Source: Okeania hirsuta (GTDB taxonomy: Bacteria; Cyanobacteriota; Cyanobacteriia; Cyanobacteriales; Microcoleaceae). Taken from it: DNA of 38,602 nucleotides. The translations under genes were made by a program, and so were the position numbers. Where the stretch lies: contig NZ_RCBY01000056.1 of the NCBI RefSeq assembly GCF_003838195.1, positions 1 to 38,602 of the forward strand, in the 5' to 3' direction. Positions 16,601-25,287 of the stretch are shown one piece after another. The notes below the pieces were generated by a model. That model had not been told where the DNA came from. It searched no databases and was given only the letters and a program-made list of their open reading frames with translations. Numbering within the stretch: position 1 is the stretch's first letter; the number at the start of each line of letters is the position of its first letter.

Positions 16601-17335
16601 ATGGGAGGAAATCAATTTCGATTTAAACAGTTTACTATTCTACAAGACCAATGTGCAATGAAAGTCGGTACTGATGGTACTTTATTAGGAGCATGGGTAG
16701 ATATTTCTGGAGCAGAAAAAATTTTGGATATTGGTGCTGGTACGGGCTTAATTTCTTTAATGCTGGCACAGCGTTCACGTCAGCGGTGTGGAACACTATC
16801 CCTTGCTCAAATTGATGCTGTAGAAATTGATGTTAACTCATCTATTCAAGCTAGAAAAAATGTGGAGCGATCGCCATGGTCAGATAGGATTAAAATTCAT
16901 AATTATTCTATTCAGGAATATGCAGAATCTTGTCAAAAACAGTACAATTTAATAGTATCAAATCCACCTTTCTTTGAAAATGCTTCTAAGGCTGCAAAAA
17001 AAGCCAGGACAATTGCCAGACATACAGACTTTCTTTCGCAAACTGATTTATTACAAACAGCAGTTCAACTTTTGTCTGACACAGGTAAATTAGCTGTAAT
17101 TTATCCGGTAGAGCAAGCTAAAAAATTTCAGATAAAAGCACGATATTTTGGATTATTTTGTCACAAAAAACTATATGTAAAATCCATGGCAGAAATTCCA
17201 ACGAAGCGAATCTTGATGGAACTAAGTAAAAATCAATTACCCCCTCAAGAAAATACTCTTATTATTGAAGCTAAACAATATTTATACACCCCTGAATTTA
17301 TCGCATTAATCAAAGACTTTTACCTAAAATATTAA
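16601..17335 (+). CDS. trmN6: tRNA1(Val) (adenine37-N6)-methyltransferase-like enzyme
   Basis: 244 residues, class I SAM-dependent methyltransferase. Visible are the FRFKQFTILQDQCAMKVGTDG opening characteristic of the YfiC/TrmN6 group, the SAM-binding loop ILDIGAGTGLISLML (about 41-55), the acidic DAVEID, and the catalytic NPPF (in IVSNPPFFE) that marks N6-adenine methylation. E. coli YfiC methylates A37 of tRNA-Val; this is the likely role. ATG at 16,601 has a good ribosome binding site. The CmoA-like gene follows after 25 bp in the same direction. Substrate specificity is from homology only. Confidence 0.85.
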   Translation: MGGNQFRFKQFTILQDQCAMKVGTDGTLLGAWVDISGAEKILDIGAGTGLISLMLAQRSRQRCGTLSLAQIDAVEIDVNSSIQARKNVERSPWSDRIKIHNYSIQEYAESCQKQYNLIVSNPPFFENASKAAKKARTIARHTDFLSQTDLLQTAVQLLSDTGKLAVIYPVEQAKKFQIKARYFGLFCHKKLYVKSMAEIPTKRILMELSKNQLPPQENTLIIEAKQYLYTPEFIALIKDFYLKY

Positions 17336-17360
17336 TCTCCTTCCTTCTTCCTGATTTAAT

Positions 17361-18116
17361 ATGACTGAATCACTAGAGACAGAACTATATTTAAGTTCAG
17401 AAAAAGACGAATTATTTGAAAAAAGCCCCTGGCCGAAACCTTTTACTTTTAATGCCGAAGTAGTCAAAGTTTTTGATAATATGGTATCTCGTTCGGTGCC
17501 TCTATATAGAGAAGTTGTAGCAGGTGCAGTGCATTGGACGCGGGCATATTACCAACCAAAAACACGCATTATTGATGTGGGGTGCTCCACAGGTACTTTC
17601 CTAGAATTATTGGGGCGATTTTTGAAACAGCCAGCAATTTTAGTAGGAATTGATAATTCTCAAGATATGCTGGATAAAGCTAAAGAAAAATTAGCTCAAA
17701 TTCAAGATCTTCATCAGATAGAGTTAATTTGTGAAAATGCAGAAAATTACTCTTTTGAAAATAGTAGTGTGGTAGTGATGAACTACACCTTACAATTTTT
17801 ATCTCTCCCTCAACGACAAAAATTATTGCAGGCAATTTATCAAGGTTTAGTTCCTGGTGGTTTGTTATTTATAAGTGAAAAAATTAGGTCTAGTTGTCCT
17901 CAGTTCCAAGAACAAATTGCCCGCCACTATGAAGCTTTTAAAGCTAAAAATGGTTATGCTCAGAATGAAATTGAACGAAAAAAAGAAGCTCTGGAAAATG
18001 TATTAGTTCCTTTGACAGAAATTCAACAATTACAAATGTTAAACGACAGTGGTTTTCAACAAGTAGAATCGCTGATTAAATTTCATAATTTCATCTCGTT
18101 TGTGGCATTAAAATAG
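17361..18116 (+). CDS. cmoA: carboxy-S-adenosyl-L-methionine synthase CmoA-like
   Basis: 251 residues, SAM methyltransferase fold. VFDNMVSRSVPLYREV, IIDVGCSTGTFLELL, NYTLQFLSL and FISEKI are all typical of CmoA, which converts SAM and prephenate to carboxy-SAM for making cmo5U at position 34 of tRNA. CmoB, which uses carboxy-SAM, is not in the window. It shares an apparent operon with the tRNA A37 methyltransferase gene (25-bp gap). ATG at 17,361 lacks an obvious ribosome binding site, consistent with translation after the upstream gene. Confidence 0.85.
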   Translation: MTESLETELYLSSEKDELFEKSPWPKPFTFNAEVVKVFDNMVSRSVPLYREVVAGAVHWTRAYYQPKTRIIDVGCSTGTFLELLGRFLKQPAILVGIDNSQDMLDKAKEKLAQIQDLHQIELICENAENYSFENSSVVVMNYTLQFLSLPQRQKLLQAIYQGLVPGGLLFISEKIRSSCPQFQEQIARHYEAFKAKNGYAQNEIERKKEALENVLVPLTEIQQLQMLNDSGFQQVESLIKFHNFISFVALK

Positions 18117-18134
18117 TTGGATTAAATTAAAAAA

Positions 18135-18174
18135 GGGAGTAGGGGAGTGGGGGAGTAGGGGAGTGGGGGAGTAG
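18135..18174. repeat. 8-bp tandem array (ggggagta/ggggagtg alternating)
   Basis: Five units just downstream of cmoA; the units alternate between ending a and g, which suggests growth by duplication of a 16-bp dimer. Confidence 0.82.
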
Positions 18175-18202
18175 TAAACATAAGAGTAATTAATACTAAA
18201 TG

Positions 18203-18442
18203 GCTAATAATTATCAAAAATGCTATTCCACCTGTGTTATATCATGTCCGGTTGAATACTTATAAATAAATGACGAAGGAGTCAGGAGTCAGGAGGACCG
18301 AGTCAGGAGGGAAGAAAGAAGCAAGAAGAAAGAGGAGGAAAAGGAAAAAGAGGAGAAAGTTTTTTGATCGCTAATTATCCGGACATGATATTAATTACTT
18401 AATAATTGAAGTTCCACCTAAGAAAAGCATTCTTTTTTCACC
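18203..18442. repeat. dispersed repeat, copy B; contains a MITE insertion
   Basis: Paralogous to 15,266-15,460. It gives the empty-site sequence for the element at 15,308 and is itself interrupted by the element at 18,240-18,390. Confidence 0.8.
18240..18390. mobile_element. MITE-like element, 151 bp, TIR TATCATGTCCGG, carrying a 7-bp array
   Basis: Perfect 12-bp inverted ends tatcatgtccgg (18,240-18,251) and ccggacatgata (18,379-18,390). It is flanked by TTA on both sides (18,237-18,239 and 18,391-18,393); the empty site at 15,291-15,306 (cctgtgttaattactt) has one TTA. The interior contains an agtcagg-type array with the gaccgagtcagga variant and a purine-rich tract. No gene. Confidence 0.85.
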
Positions 18443-18462
18443 CTTAGTAATCTATATAGATG

Positions 18463-18555
18463 TTGCATCCAACGTCCCTACTATTCTCTGTTCCCTGTTC
18501 CCTGTTCCCTGTTCCCTAAGCAGGAAAATCATAGCTAAATTCACCAACGCCAATT
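18463..18555. repeat. dispersed repeat carrying a gttccct array (copy 2 of 2)
   Basis: Four perfect gttccct units (18,490-18,517) followed by aagcaggaaaatcatagc and taaattcaccaacgcc. Partner of the block at 2,286-2,370. Confidence 0.65.
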
Positions 18556-18714
18556 TTTCCTACTTATTTAGGCTGACTATTAAATATACAATTAAATATA
18601 CAATTAATTTTATACCAATTTCATCAACTTAGGCTACACTACTTATCTTATTCTTTGTGTGAAATAATTCCCTGAAATTACTGTAGCGTCAAAGTTTTAA
18701 GCTGATAAAATCTT

Positions 18715-18746
18715 ACTTTTAACTTTTGACTTTTGACTTTTGACTT
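18715..18746. repeat. 7-bp tandem array (acttttg)
   Basis: About four units of acttttg/a. The same heptamer occurs near 13,098 and, in reverse orientation, at the 3' end of the small zinc-ribbon gene near 30,440. Confidence 0.75.
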
Positions 18747-18773
18747 CCGTGAAACGGTATTACTTGACTACTT

Positions 18774-18914
18774 ACAGCGTATTTCAGGTTTATGAGGTAC
18801 ACTCGCAACAATTTTACAGCACTTTTTAAGATGGTGAGGTACAGTTCAATATTAATCTATATCCCCTCTTCCCTACTCCCTACTCCCTACTCCCTACTCC
18901 CTACTCCCTACTTC
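18774..18914. mobile_element. decayed CAGCA-type MITE with ctcccta array
   Basis: Two direct, degenerate copies of the left end of the 15,308 element (tacagcgtatttcagg at 18,773 and ttacagcactttttaaga at about 18,816), each followed by gaggtaca. They are followed by an array of ctcccta (about 18,868-18,914). The matching right end is missing. The array lies about 55 bp upstream of the glutathione S-transferase start. Confidence 0.55.
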
Positions 18915-18969
18915 CAAAATGTTAATATTAGCAGAACATATCCTATTCATCAAACTGTGAGGTTTTCTG

Positions 18970-19632
18970 ATGTTGACTCTTTATCACACCCCAATATCTC
19001 CTAATTCCCGTCGCGTCTGGGTGACATTGCTAGAAAAAGGACTTGAGTTTGAGCTGGTAGAACTTAAACTGAGTGATGGAGAACAATTTCAACCGGATTA
19101 TTTGGCCATTAACCCTTTCCACCACATTCCTGCTTTGGTAGATGATGGCTTTAATGTAGTGGAATCTTTGGCAATTTTGGACTATTTAGAAGCCAAGTAC
19201 CCTACTCCTAATATGTTGCCTCAAGATGTCAAAGACCTAACAATTGTGCGAATGGTACAAATGGTTAGTGTTAATGAATTATTGCCTTCCATTGATGCAT
19301 TAGTACCAAGAATATTTGATTTACCAGGAGAGGATTTAGAAAAAGTTGAGAAAGCGCAACAGAAAATTGCTACAGCACTAACATTTTTTGAGAAATTATT
19401 GGGCGATCGCTCTTATTTTGGTAGTGACAATTTAACTTTAGCTGATGTTGTTGCTGGAACAATTGTTCCCTTATTCTTAGTAAGAGGTGGTATTTCCTTG
19501 GTTGAATATCCTAAAGTAAGTGCTTGGTGCGATCGCTTAATGGCACGTCCAACATGGCAAGCTTCTGAGGCCACACCAGAAGCATTTGAAAACTTCAGGT
19601 CTATTCTGGTAGCTCGAATGCAACAAAATTGA
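18970..19632 (+). CDS. glutathione S-transferase family protein
   Basis: 220 residues. The N-terminal thioredoxin-like domain has LYHTPISPNSRRVWVTL (Ser/Tyr contact region), HHIPALVDDG (cis-Pro) and VVESLAILDYL, the glutathione-binding Glu-Ser. The C-terminal helical domain includes GDRSYFGSDNLTLADVVAGT, the family's conserved N-capping box. Function is probably conjugation or reduction of electrophiles or peroxides; class and substrate cannot be assigned. ATG at 18,970. The upstream region is a repeat array, so the promoter may include mobile-element sequence. Confidence 0.88.
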   Translation: MLTLYHTPISPNSRRVWVTLLEKGLEFELVELKLSDGEQFQPDYLAINPFHHIPALVDDGFNVVESLAILDYLEAKYPTPNMLPQDVKDLTIVRMVQMVSVNELLPSIDALVPRIFDLPGEDLEKVEKAQQKIATALTFFEKLLGDRSYFGSDNLTLADVVAGTIVPLFLVRGGISLVEYPKVSAWCDRLMARPTWQASEATPEAFENFRSILVARMQQN

Positions 19633-19647
19633 AGAAGATGTTCAACA

Positions 19648-19679
19648 ATTAATAATTAATAATTAATAATTAATAATTA
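19648..19679. repeat. 7-bp tandem array (attaata)
   Basis: About four and a half units directly after the GST stop. It is the left border of the dispersed repeat that follows and recurs in variant form at 26,030 and 38,470. Confidence 0.8.
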
Positions 19680-19771
19680 CCTCTCCTTGAAAAGAAGAAG
19701 ATTGACGGGGAGCGTGAAATTTTTTTCTTTTTTCTCCTCTAAAGGAGAGGCTTTAAACCTCAATCATTCGG
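19680..19771. repeat. dispersed repeat family (cctctccttgaaaag ... ggctttaaacc ... attcggtaa)
   Basis: Runs from acctctccttgaaaagaaga through ctctaaaggagaggct to tcattcggtaa. Relatives at 26,020-26,135, 27,473-27,557 and 38,465-38,602 share these blocks in the same order. Each contains ctcct..aggag hairpin-forming DNA. No coding capacity. Confidence 0.7.
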
Positions 19772-20001
19772 TAAGTGGTAGGTTTTAGGTATCATATAGA
19801 ATCAGGTTATACAGTATATGTTTATAATTCTATCAACACTTCAATAGACTTGTCGCTTTATAACTTAAAAAACTCCCAAAAACCCTGGTATGTCAGGATT
19901 GTAGCTATTTAGGGAAAAAATGCTTAGAATTATTGCTCTGTCTAGGTTGGAGTAATTTTTTCCCTCTATTTAGCGACAACTCTAATATTAAATCAGACCA
20001 T

Positions 20002-20024
20002 CTCCCCCACTCCCCCACTCCCCT
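20002..20024. repeat. 8-bp tandem array (actccccc)
   Basis: Two and a half units immediately downstream of the proA stop. It is the reverse complement of the ggggagt arrays at 15,141 and 18,135. Confidence 0.7.
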
Positions 20025-20043
20025 ATTCACCATCTCTGCCATA

Positions 20044-21339
20044 TTACAAATCTCGGTGAGTAAATACCTTAGGGCGATCGCCAGAATAAGTAGCAGCAAT
20101 ATGACCATCACCTACAACTTGATATTTATAAGTTACTAACCCTTCTAAACCTACTGGACCTCTTGGTGGCATTTTCTGAGTACTAATTCCTACTTCAGCT
20201 CCAAAACCATAACGGAAGCCATCAGAAAACCGAGTCGAACAGTTATGGAATACTCCCGCCGCATCTATTTGAGCCAGAAATAATTCTGCGGTTTCTCTAT
20301 CCTCAGTTACAATAGCATCTGTATGTCCAGAACCATAAGTATTGATGTGAGCGATCGCTGACTCTAAATTATCTACTACCTTAATTGACAATACTAAATC
20401 GCTGTATTCTGTTGCCCAGTCTACTTCTGTCGCCACCTTTACCGACGGTAAAATCTTCCGAGTAGCTGCATCACCTCGTAACTCTACCTGATGCTTTTCC
20501 ATCATTGGGAAAACCTCTGTCAAAAACTTGTCAGCAATATCAGTATGAACTAACAAAGTTTCCACTGCATTACAAGCAGCAGGATACTGAGTTTTTGCAT
20601 CCACAGTAACTGCAACTGCCTTTTGAATATCCGCTGACTTATCTACATAAACATGACAAATTCCTTCAGCGTGACCCAAAACAGGAATTTGAGTATTTTC
20701 CTGTACAAATTTCACAAAAGAATTAGAACCTCTGGGAATAATTAAATTGACATATTTATCTAACTTCAGTAACTCCAGAGTTTCCTCTCGCGTAGTTAAC
20801 AACTGTACTGCATCAGGATTAACAGAAGTTGTTGCCAGTCCTTGACGAATTGCTGTAACTAACTCTTGACATGAATTCGTTGCTTCTTTACCTCCTTTGA
20901 GAATGACACCATTTCCTGATTTAATTGCCAAAGCTGAAATTTGAATTACAGCATCAGGACGAGCTTCAAAAACCACACCAATAACTCCCAATGGACAAGT
21001 AATACGTTTGAGAATTAATCCTTCATCTAATTCTCGATGTATTTGCACCGTACCAACTGGGTCAGCCAAAATAGAAACATTCCGTAGACCTGCGATCGCA
21101 CTGTTAAGTTTGGCCTCATCCATTTTCAATCGATTATAAAGAGGTTTAGCAATGCCATTGGTTTGAGCTATCTGACAGTCAAGTTTATTTGCTGCTAGAA
21201 TTTTTGGTGCTGCGGTTTCCAGTGCTTGGGCGACTGCTTCAATTGCTTGATTTTTTACTTCTGTGGATAAACCTGCCGATTTTTGTGCTGCTTGACGGGT
21301 TGTTTTGGCTATTTCAGTCAAAGAAACTTCTATAATCAT
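20044..21339 (-). CDS. proA: gamma-glutamyl phosphate reductase
   Basis: 431 residues, standard length. It catalyses NADPH-dependent reduction of gamma-glutamyl phosphate to glutamate semialdehyde in proline synthesis. The aldehyde-dehydrogenase-like fold is recognisable from [32 protein letters not shown] and the catalytic Cys256 in [13 protein letters not shown]. The C-terminal [20 protein letters not shown] and [10 protein letters not shown]-like (here [10 protein letters not shown]) segments are typical. ATG at 21,339. proB is not adjacent. The leader region just upstream (21,392-21,592) holds an unusual three-armed palindrome that could influence its expression. Confidence 0.95.
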   Translation of the reverse strand: MIIEVSLTEIAKTTRQAAQKSAGLSTEVKNQAIEAVAQALETAAPKILAANKLDCQIAQTNGIAKPLYNRLKMDEAKLNSAIAGLRNVSILADPVGTVQIHRELDEGLILKRITCPLGVIGVVFEARPDAVIQISALAIKSGNGVILKGGKEATNSCQELVTAIRQGLATTSVNPDAVQLLTTREETLELLKLDKYVNLIIPRGSNSFVKFVQENTQIPVLGHAEGICHVYVDKSADIQKAVAVTVDAKTQYPAACNAVETLLVHTDIADKFLTEVFPMMEKHQVELRGDAATRKILPSVKVATEVDWATEYSDLVLSIKVVDNLESAIAHINTYGSGHTDAIVTEDRETAELFLAQIDAAGVFHNCSTRFSDGFRYGFGAEVGISTQKMPPRGPVGLEGLVTYKYQVVGDGHIAATYSGDRPKVFTHRDL

Positions 21340-21391
21340 CGTCTTTTTGGGATTTTTTTACGACTTATTTTATCATTATACTGCTTTGGTC

Positions 21392-21592
21392 TAATAATTA
21401 TTAATGATCTTGTGATTGATATTAATTATTAAATTTATATCTCAAGTTTTAAATGAATTTTATTGAGCAAAAAAAAATTTATTTAAAACTTGAGATATAA
21501 ATTTAATAATTATTAATGATCTTGTGATTGATATTAATTATTAAATTTATATCTCAAGTTTTAAATGAATTTTATTGAGCAAAAAAAAATTT
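21392..21592. repeat. three-armed palindrome: perfect 89-bp direct duplication with an inverted middle arm
   Basis: 21,392-21,480 and 21,504-21,592 are identical over 89 bp (period 112). The arm at 21,481-21,512 is the exact reverse complement, over 32 bp, of both 21,423-21,454 and 21,535-21,566. The middle arm can therefore pair with either the left arm (26-nt loop) or the right arm (22-nt loop), but not both. It lies 53 bp upstream of the proA start, on the side proA is transcribed from. It contains no gene. Confidence 0.92.
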
Positions 21593-22246
21593 GTGAGGGG
21601 ATAAAAGTACAGGATATTTAATGTAAGTGTGGCACATCAATCAAAATTAATGTTTTGCTCTATACTCTAAATTAATCACACTCAATTAAAACTATTTAAT
21701 CTCAACTAAAATATGCTGAATTATTTTCTATTTCAGATATTTTTTGATTATTTAAAAGCTATTTATGGAAAAAATAAGTATATATTATTTGGCATATTTT
21801 TATATTATTTTTTTCAAAAAATGTTATCAGATCAGGCTTTAAAATCAAGCAATATAAGTAAATAAAAGCCTTTTTCCCATAGCATTACATTAGTAATAGG
21901 CTGATATACGACTTACTAATTGCTAAAACATTACAATTTCTGTCCGGATGTTTATCCTTTTAGCCAGAAAGCAATCAATAGACTAATTTTATCTTCAATA
22001 ACCAAAAAAATCAGGTCTCAAGCCTTCCATTTTAAGGGGATAAAAAAGAAAGAAAATTCTGCATCTTCTCGTCTCCCTATTGCAGGAGGTACTGTTAACG
22101 AAGTCAGAATTCAGAAGTCAGAAGTTATTTTTGTAACGAGGATTTGAGCAAGGAGCCAAAAATATTTGGCCTTAAAAGGCGGGGTTGCACAACCCAATTA
22201 TTTTGATAACGTAGCTCCTCTTTCTGAGGCTAAATGATAACTGATA
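21593..22246. other. AT-rich spacer
   Basis: No gene is supported. A 75-codon frame at 21,920-22,147 has no recognisable features and overlaps repeat-like DNA. gtagctcctctttctgaggc near 22,210 is a variant of the palindromes at 4,073 and 4,310. Confidence 0.4.
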
Positions 22247-22391
22247 TAGCGTTTTCAAATGAGATGTCAAAAAGAATTGGTTATTGACTAGCAGTAAAAA
22301 GTCCGGCAAACCTTCTTACCTTTTGCCTGTTGCCTGTTGCCTGTTGCCTAAAAGCGACCAGGTTTTTTACGCAACTCAAATGAAATTACTA
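22247..22391. mobile_element. MITE-like element, ~145 bp, TIR TAGCGTTTTCAAATGAG, carrying a 7-bp array
   Basis: Left end tagcgttttcaaatgag and right end (inverted) tagtaatttcatttgag match at most positions, with TA on each side (22,245-22,246 and 22,392-22,393). The interior holds ttgcctg heptamers (22,323-22,349). It ends 15 bp before the MscS start codon. The ends resemble those of the element at 30,674. Confidence 0.6.
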
Positions 22392-22406
22392 TAACTGAAT
22401 TGACTT

Positions 22407-24164
22407 ATGCAAATTTATAAATTTATTTCATTCAAACAACTACTCATCAAGCAAAATAACTTCTTTAATCGCTATAAAATCTCAAAAATCATAACAGTTA
22501 TAATTTTTAGTCTCTTAACCTTTATTCTAATAACTAATCAAACTTTCTTAGCATTAGGTCAGACTTCAGAAACATTAGAGAATAATAATATTGAAAATGT
22601 TACTCAAGTTCCATCATTAACACCTATCAGTAATATAGTTTATAAACCAATCAAAATCGACGGCAGAGAAATTTTCAAAGTAGCAGCAGTAGCAGGACAA
22701 GAAATCCAAGGAAATAGTAATACATCTCCCCTAAATATTAGAGTTAGACTGTATGAAAATAACCTCAAACAAACAATTAAAAATTGCTTTGATGCTGATA
22801 CTTTAAAATTAACTATTGAAACCCGAGAAAACCAGACTTTAGTATTTGCCTCAGACGCAGAACAACTCAAAAATAAATTTCTGATTGCCATCACAGATTT
22901 AGATGCTCAAATTCATGGCATATCTAGAGAAGATTTAACTAATCAGATTATTGGTTTTATGAAGGATGCCTTAATTAGAGCGCAGAGAGAGCGACAACCA
23001 GACTATTTATTGAGGCAAATTTTAATTTCTTTAGGAATAATATTAGCTTTGATTCTGTTGAGCTTTCTCATATCAATTTGGCAAAAGCACTGCTTAAAAA
23101 AGTATCAAAAAATCCAAAAATACATAGAAAATTTAAAAGTATCTCGCCCACAAGTAGATGAATTTATAAATTATCAAGAATTAACAACAGCAAAAACAGA
23201 GTTAACTTTAGGGCAAAAACAACAGTTAAGATGGGAACAACAGCAAGATAAAAATTCTTTTTTTAGAAGTTTTCTGCAAGTAAGTCACTTGATTTTATGG
23301 TTAAGTGGTATTATTTGGATTTTAGGTAATTTTCCTCATAGTCGTTGGCTACAGATTTTTTTAGTTTCTCATGTCATAGTGTTCACTATTATAATTGGTA
23401 CTTATTTAGCAATTAAAGGTAGTCCGGTGATGGTCAACTGGTTTGCTATAAATAGTTTTAAAAGATTAGAAAATCAAAGTTATGGTCATAGAAAAATACC
23501 ACAAGCAATTACTTTTTCTCATACATTGAAAGGAATTGTGATGTTTACATTAGGTTGTATTGGTATGCTTTGGATATTTCAAAATTTCAATGTTTCTATA
23601 ACTATAGTATTATTAGGTTTAGGTATTATTAGTTTCACAGTTTCTTTGGGTGGTCATAATCTAGTTAAAGATATCATCAGTGGAATTTTAATTTTGCTAG
23701 AAGATCAGTATGCAATTGGCGATTTGATTGACCTAGATTATACTATAGGTTATGTAGAAGATATGAGTTTTCGTGTCACACAATTACGTGATGTAGGAGG
23801 ACGTTTAAGTTCAATTCCTAATAGCAATATTTCTATAGTTCATAATTTTACGAAAGATTGGGCAAGTATTGATTTAAGAATAAAAGTTAATTTAGATTCT
23901 AATTTAAGCCAAGCAGTACAATTAGTTAAACAAGTTGCTAATGAGTTAAAAAATGATGCAGAGTGGGGAGATAAAGTTTTAGATTCTGCCAGTGTTTTAG
24001 GTGTCAATAGTGTTTCTCAAACTGAAGTAGAATTTATGATTAGAATGAAAAGTATACCAAGAGAACAATGGAATGTAGCCCGTGAATTTTGCTACAGGTT
24101 GAAACAAATTTTTGAGTTGAAAAAGATTGCCTTTAATGCCACAATATCTTCAAAATATAGATAA
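22407..24164 (+). CDS. MscS-family mechanosensitive ion channel
   Basis: 585 residues, larger than E. coli MscS (286). An N-terminal hydrophobic segment (about 28-47, VIIFSLLTFILITNQTFLAL) is a signal anchor or signal peptide, followed by an extracytoplasmic region of about 150 residues. Membrane helices are seen around 203-223, 290-330 and 370-420. The pore-lining and beta-domain signature follows: FTVSLGGHNLVKDIISGILI, then the beta domain with YAIGDLIDL, GYVEDMSFRVTQLRD and IPNSNISIVHNFTK. Role: release of solutes under osmotic downshock. ATG at 22,407. The lptA-like gene follows 69-93 bp downstream. The MITE immediately upstream may form part of its leader. Confidence 0.9.
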   Translation: MQIYKFISFKQLLIKQNNFFNRYKISKIITVIIFSLLTFILITNQTFLALGQTSETLENNNIENVTQVPSLTPISNIVYKPIKIDGREIFKVAAVAGQEIQGNSNTSPLNIRVRLYENNLKQTIKNCFDADTLKLTIETRENQTLVFASDAEQLKNKFLIAITDLDAQIHGISREDLTNQIIGFMKDALIRAQRERQPDYLLRQILISLGIILALILLSFLISIWQKHCLKKYQKIQKYIENLKVSRPQVDEFINYQELTTAKTELTLGQKQQLRWEQQQDKNSFFRSFLQVSHLILWLSGIIWILGNFPHSRWLQIFLVSHVIVFTIIIGTYLAIKGSPVMVNWFAINSFKRLENQSYGHRKIPQAITFSHTLKGIVMFTLGCIGMLWIFQNFNVSITIVLLGLGIISFTVSLGGHNLVKDIISGILILLEDQYAIGDLIDLDYTIGYVEDMSFRVTQLRDVGGRLSSIPNSNISIVHNFTKDWASIDLRIKVNLDSNLSQAVQLVKQVANELKNDAEWGDKVLDSASVLGVNSVSQTEVEFMIRMKSIPREQWNVAREFCYRLKQIFELKKIAFNATISSKYR

Positions 24165-24257
24165 GTCCCTTCAGTTTCCTGTAAAATAATACAAGTACCT
24201 AACTTTTACCCAAGAGTCAAGACAATAGAATCCTTGACAACTTTCACCAAATTAAAA

Positions 24258-24773
24258 ATGATACTAAACAAAAAAATATCAAAATTACTGATCTTAAAAG
24301 GACTTGCCCTAATCATACCTTTGGCTGTAAATGCTGTAACATATCCTACATCTGCCCAAATTAATCCTAACCCACCCCCAAATAATCAAAACTCCTCAGG
24401 GCGCACTATGACTGTTCGCTCCGACATTCAAGAAGCAGACTCTCGAACAGGAGTTGTTACAGCTCGTGGTAATGTCCAAATTAACTATCCAGCTCGCCAA
24501 ATTCAAGCCACAGCAGCTCAAGCTCAATACTTTAGTAGAGAACGTCGAATTGTCCTCAGTGGAGATGTATTTATCCTACAGGAAGGCAATACAATTCGTG
24601 GAGAAACAGTTACCTATCTCATAGATGAAGGACGCTTTATTGTTCTACCTCAGTCTCAAGGGCAAGTAGAATCTGTATATTTAGTGCCTACAGGTGAAGA
24701 TGCAGATGGGGGAAGCAATGTTACTGCTCCATTCAATCCAAAACCCGCCTTTAAAAGTCCAATAAGCCCATAA
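24258..24773 (+). CDS. LptA/OstA-like periplasmic protein
   Basis: Residues are counted from ATG at 24,258 (171 residues); a TTG 24 nt upstream (24,234) is an alternative. ATG was preferred because it gives a conventional signal peptide, MILNKKISKLLILKGLALII to TSA-Q. The mature part carries the OstA/LptA beta-jellyroll pattern: MTVRSDIQEADSRTGVVTARG, NVQINYPARQIQATAAQAQY, RRIVLSGDVFILQEGNTIRG, ETVTYLIDEGRF. LptA carries lipopolysaccharide across the periplasm. The gene for LptB, the cytoplasmic ATPase of the same exporter, follows 514 bp downstream, supporting the assignment. LptC and LptF/G genes are not seen here. Confidence 0.8.
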   Translation: MILNKKISKLLILKGLALIIPLAVNAVTYPTSAQINPNPPPNNQNSSGRTMTVRSDIQEADSRTGVVTARGNVQINYPARQIQATAAQAQYFSRERRIVLSGDVFILQEGNTIRGETVTYLIDEGRFIVLPQSQGQVESVYLVPTGEDADGGSNVTAPFNPKPAFKSPISP

Positions 24774-25287
24774 CTATATTATATATAATTAAAAATTATC
24801 GCATATTACAAATTAATGTGGTGTGCCTGATTTTTTGTATCTGTTCTCTGTTCCCGAAAACTCTAGAAATCTTTACACAGCAAACTACCAAACAAAATTG
24901 TTTGTATAGCAGAAGGAAAAAGTAAGAAGTTTTATTCCCAAGTTTGTAGCTATTTCATAAGTCAAATACAGTAATGGCGACTGCTATATATCTACAAAAT
25001 ACTCAGGTATATTTTCTTTTTCCTGTTAAGGTTTTCCGTACCTCCAAGTATTAAATGAATTTTGCACAGGTAATAATATGATTGACAATAATAATATTTT
25101 GTGTATATTGAAGCAGCCTGGAATTGGTAAGATATTTGTTGTTTCTAAAGCTTAGGAATGAGGATTTTATTATCTACATAAGTTGAATTGCTTAAGCTCC
25201 CTATTGTGTGAGTGCTTTAAAAAAATCTGGACTTTATTTAATTCTTATTCCTTAGTTAATCTTTGAGAGCTGGCTTCTAACCCAAAT
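24774..25287. other. spacer between lptA-like gene and lptB
   Basis: AT-rich, starting with tatattatatataatt. No tandem array, MITE or gene is seen. It is long enough to hold an independent promoter for lptB. Confidence 0.4.

Noticed and set aside
21920-22147. 75-codon plus-strand frame upstream of the MscS gene
   Set aside because: No ribosome binding site, no recognisable domain, and the 3' part reads repeat-like DNA (cagaattcagaagtcagaag).
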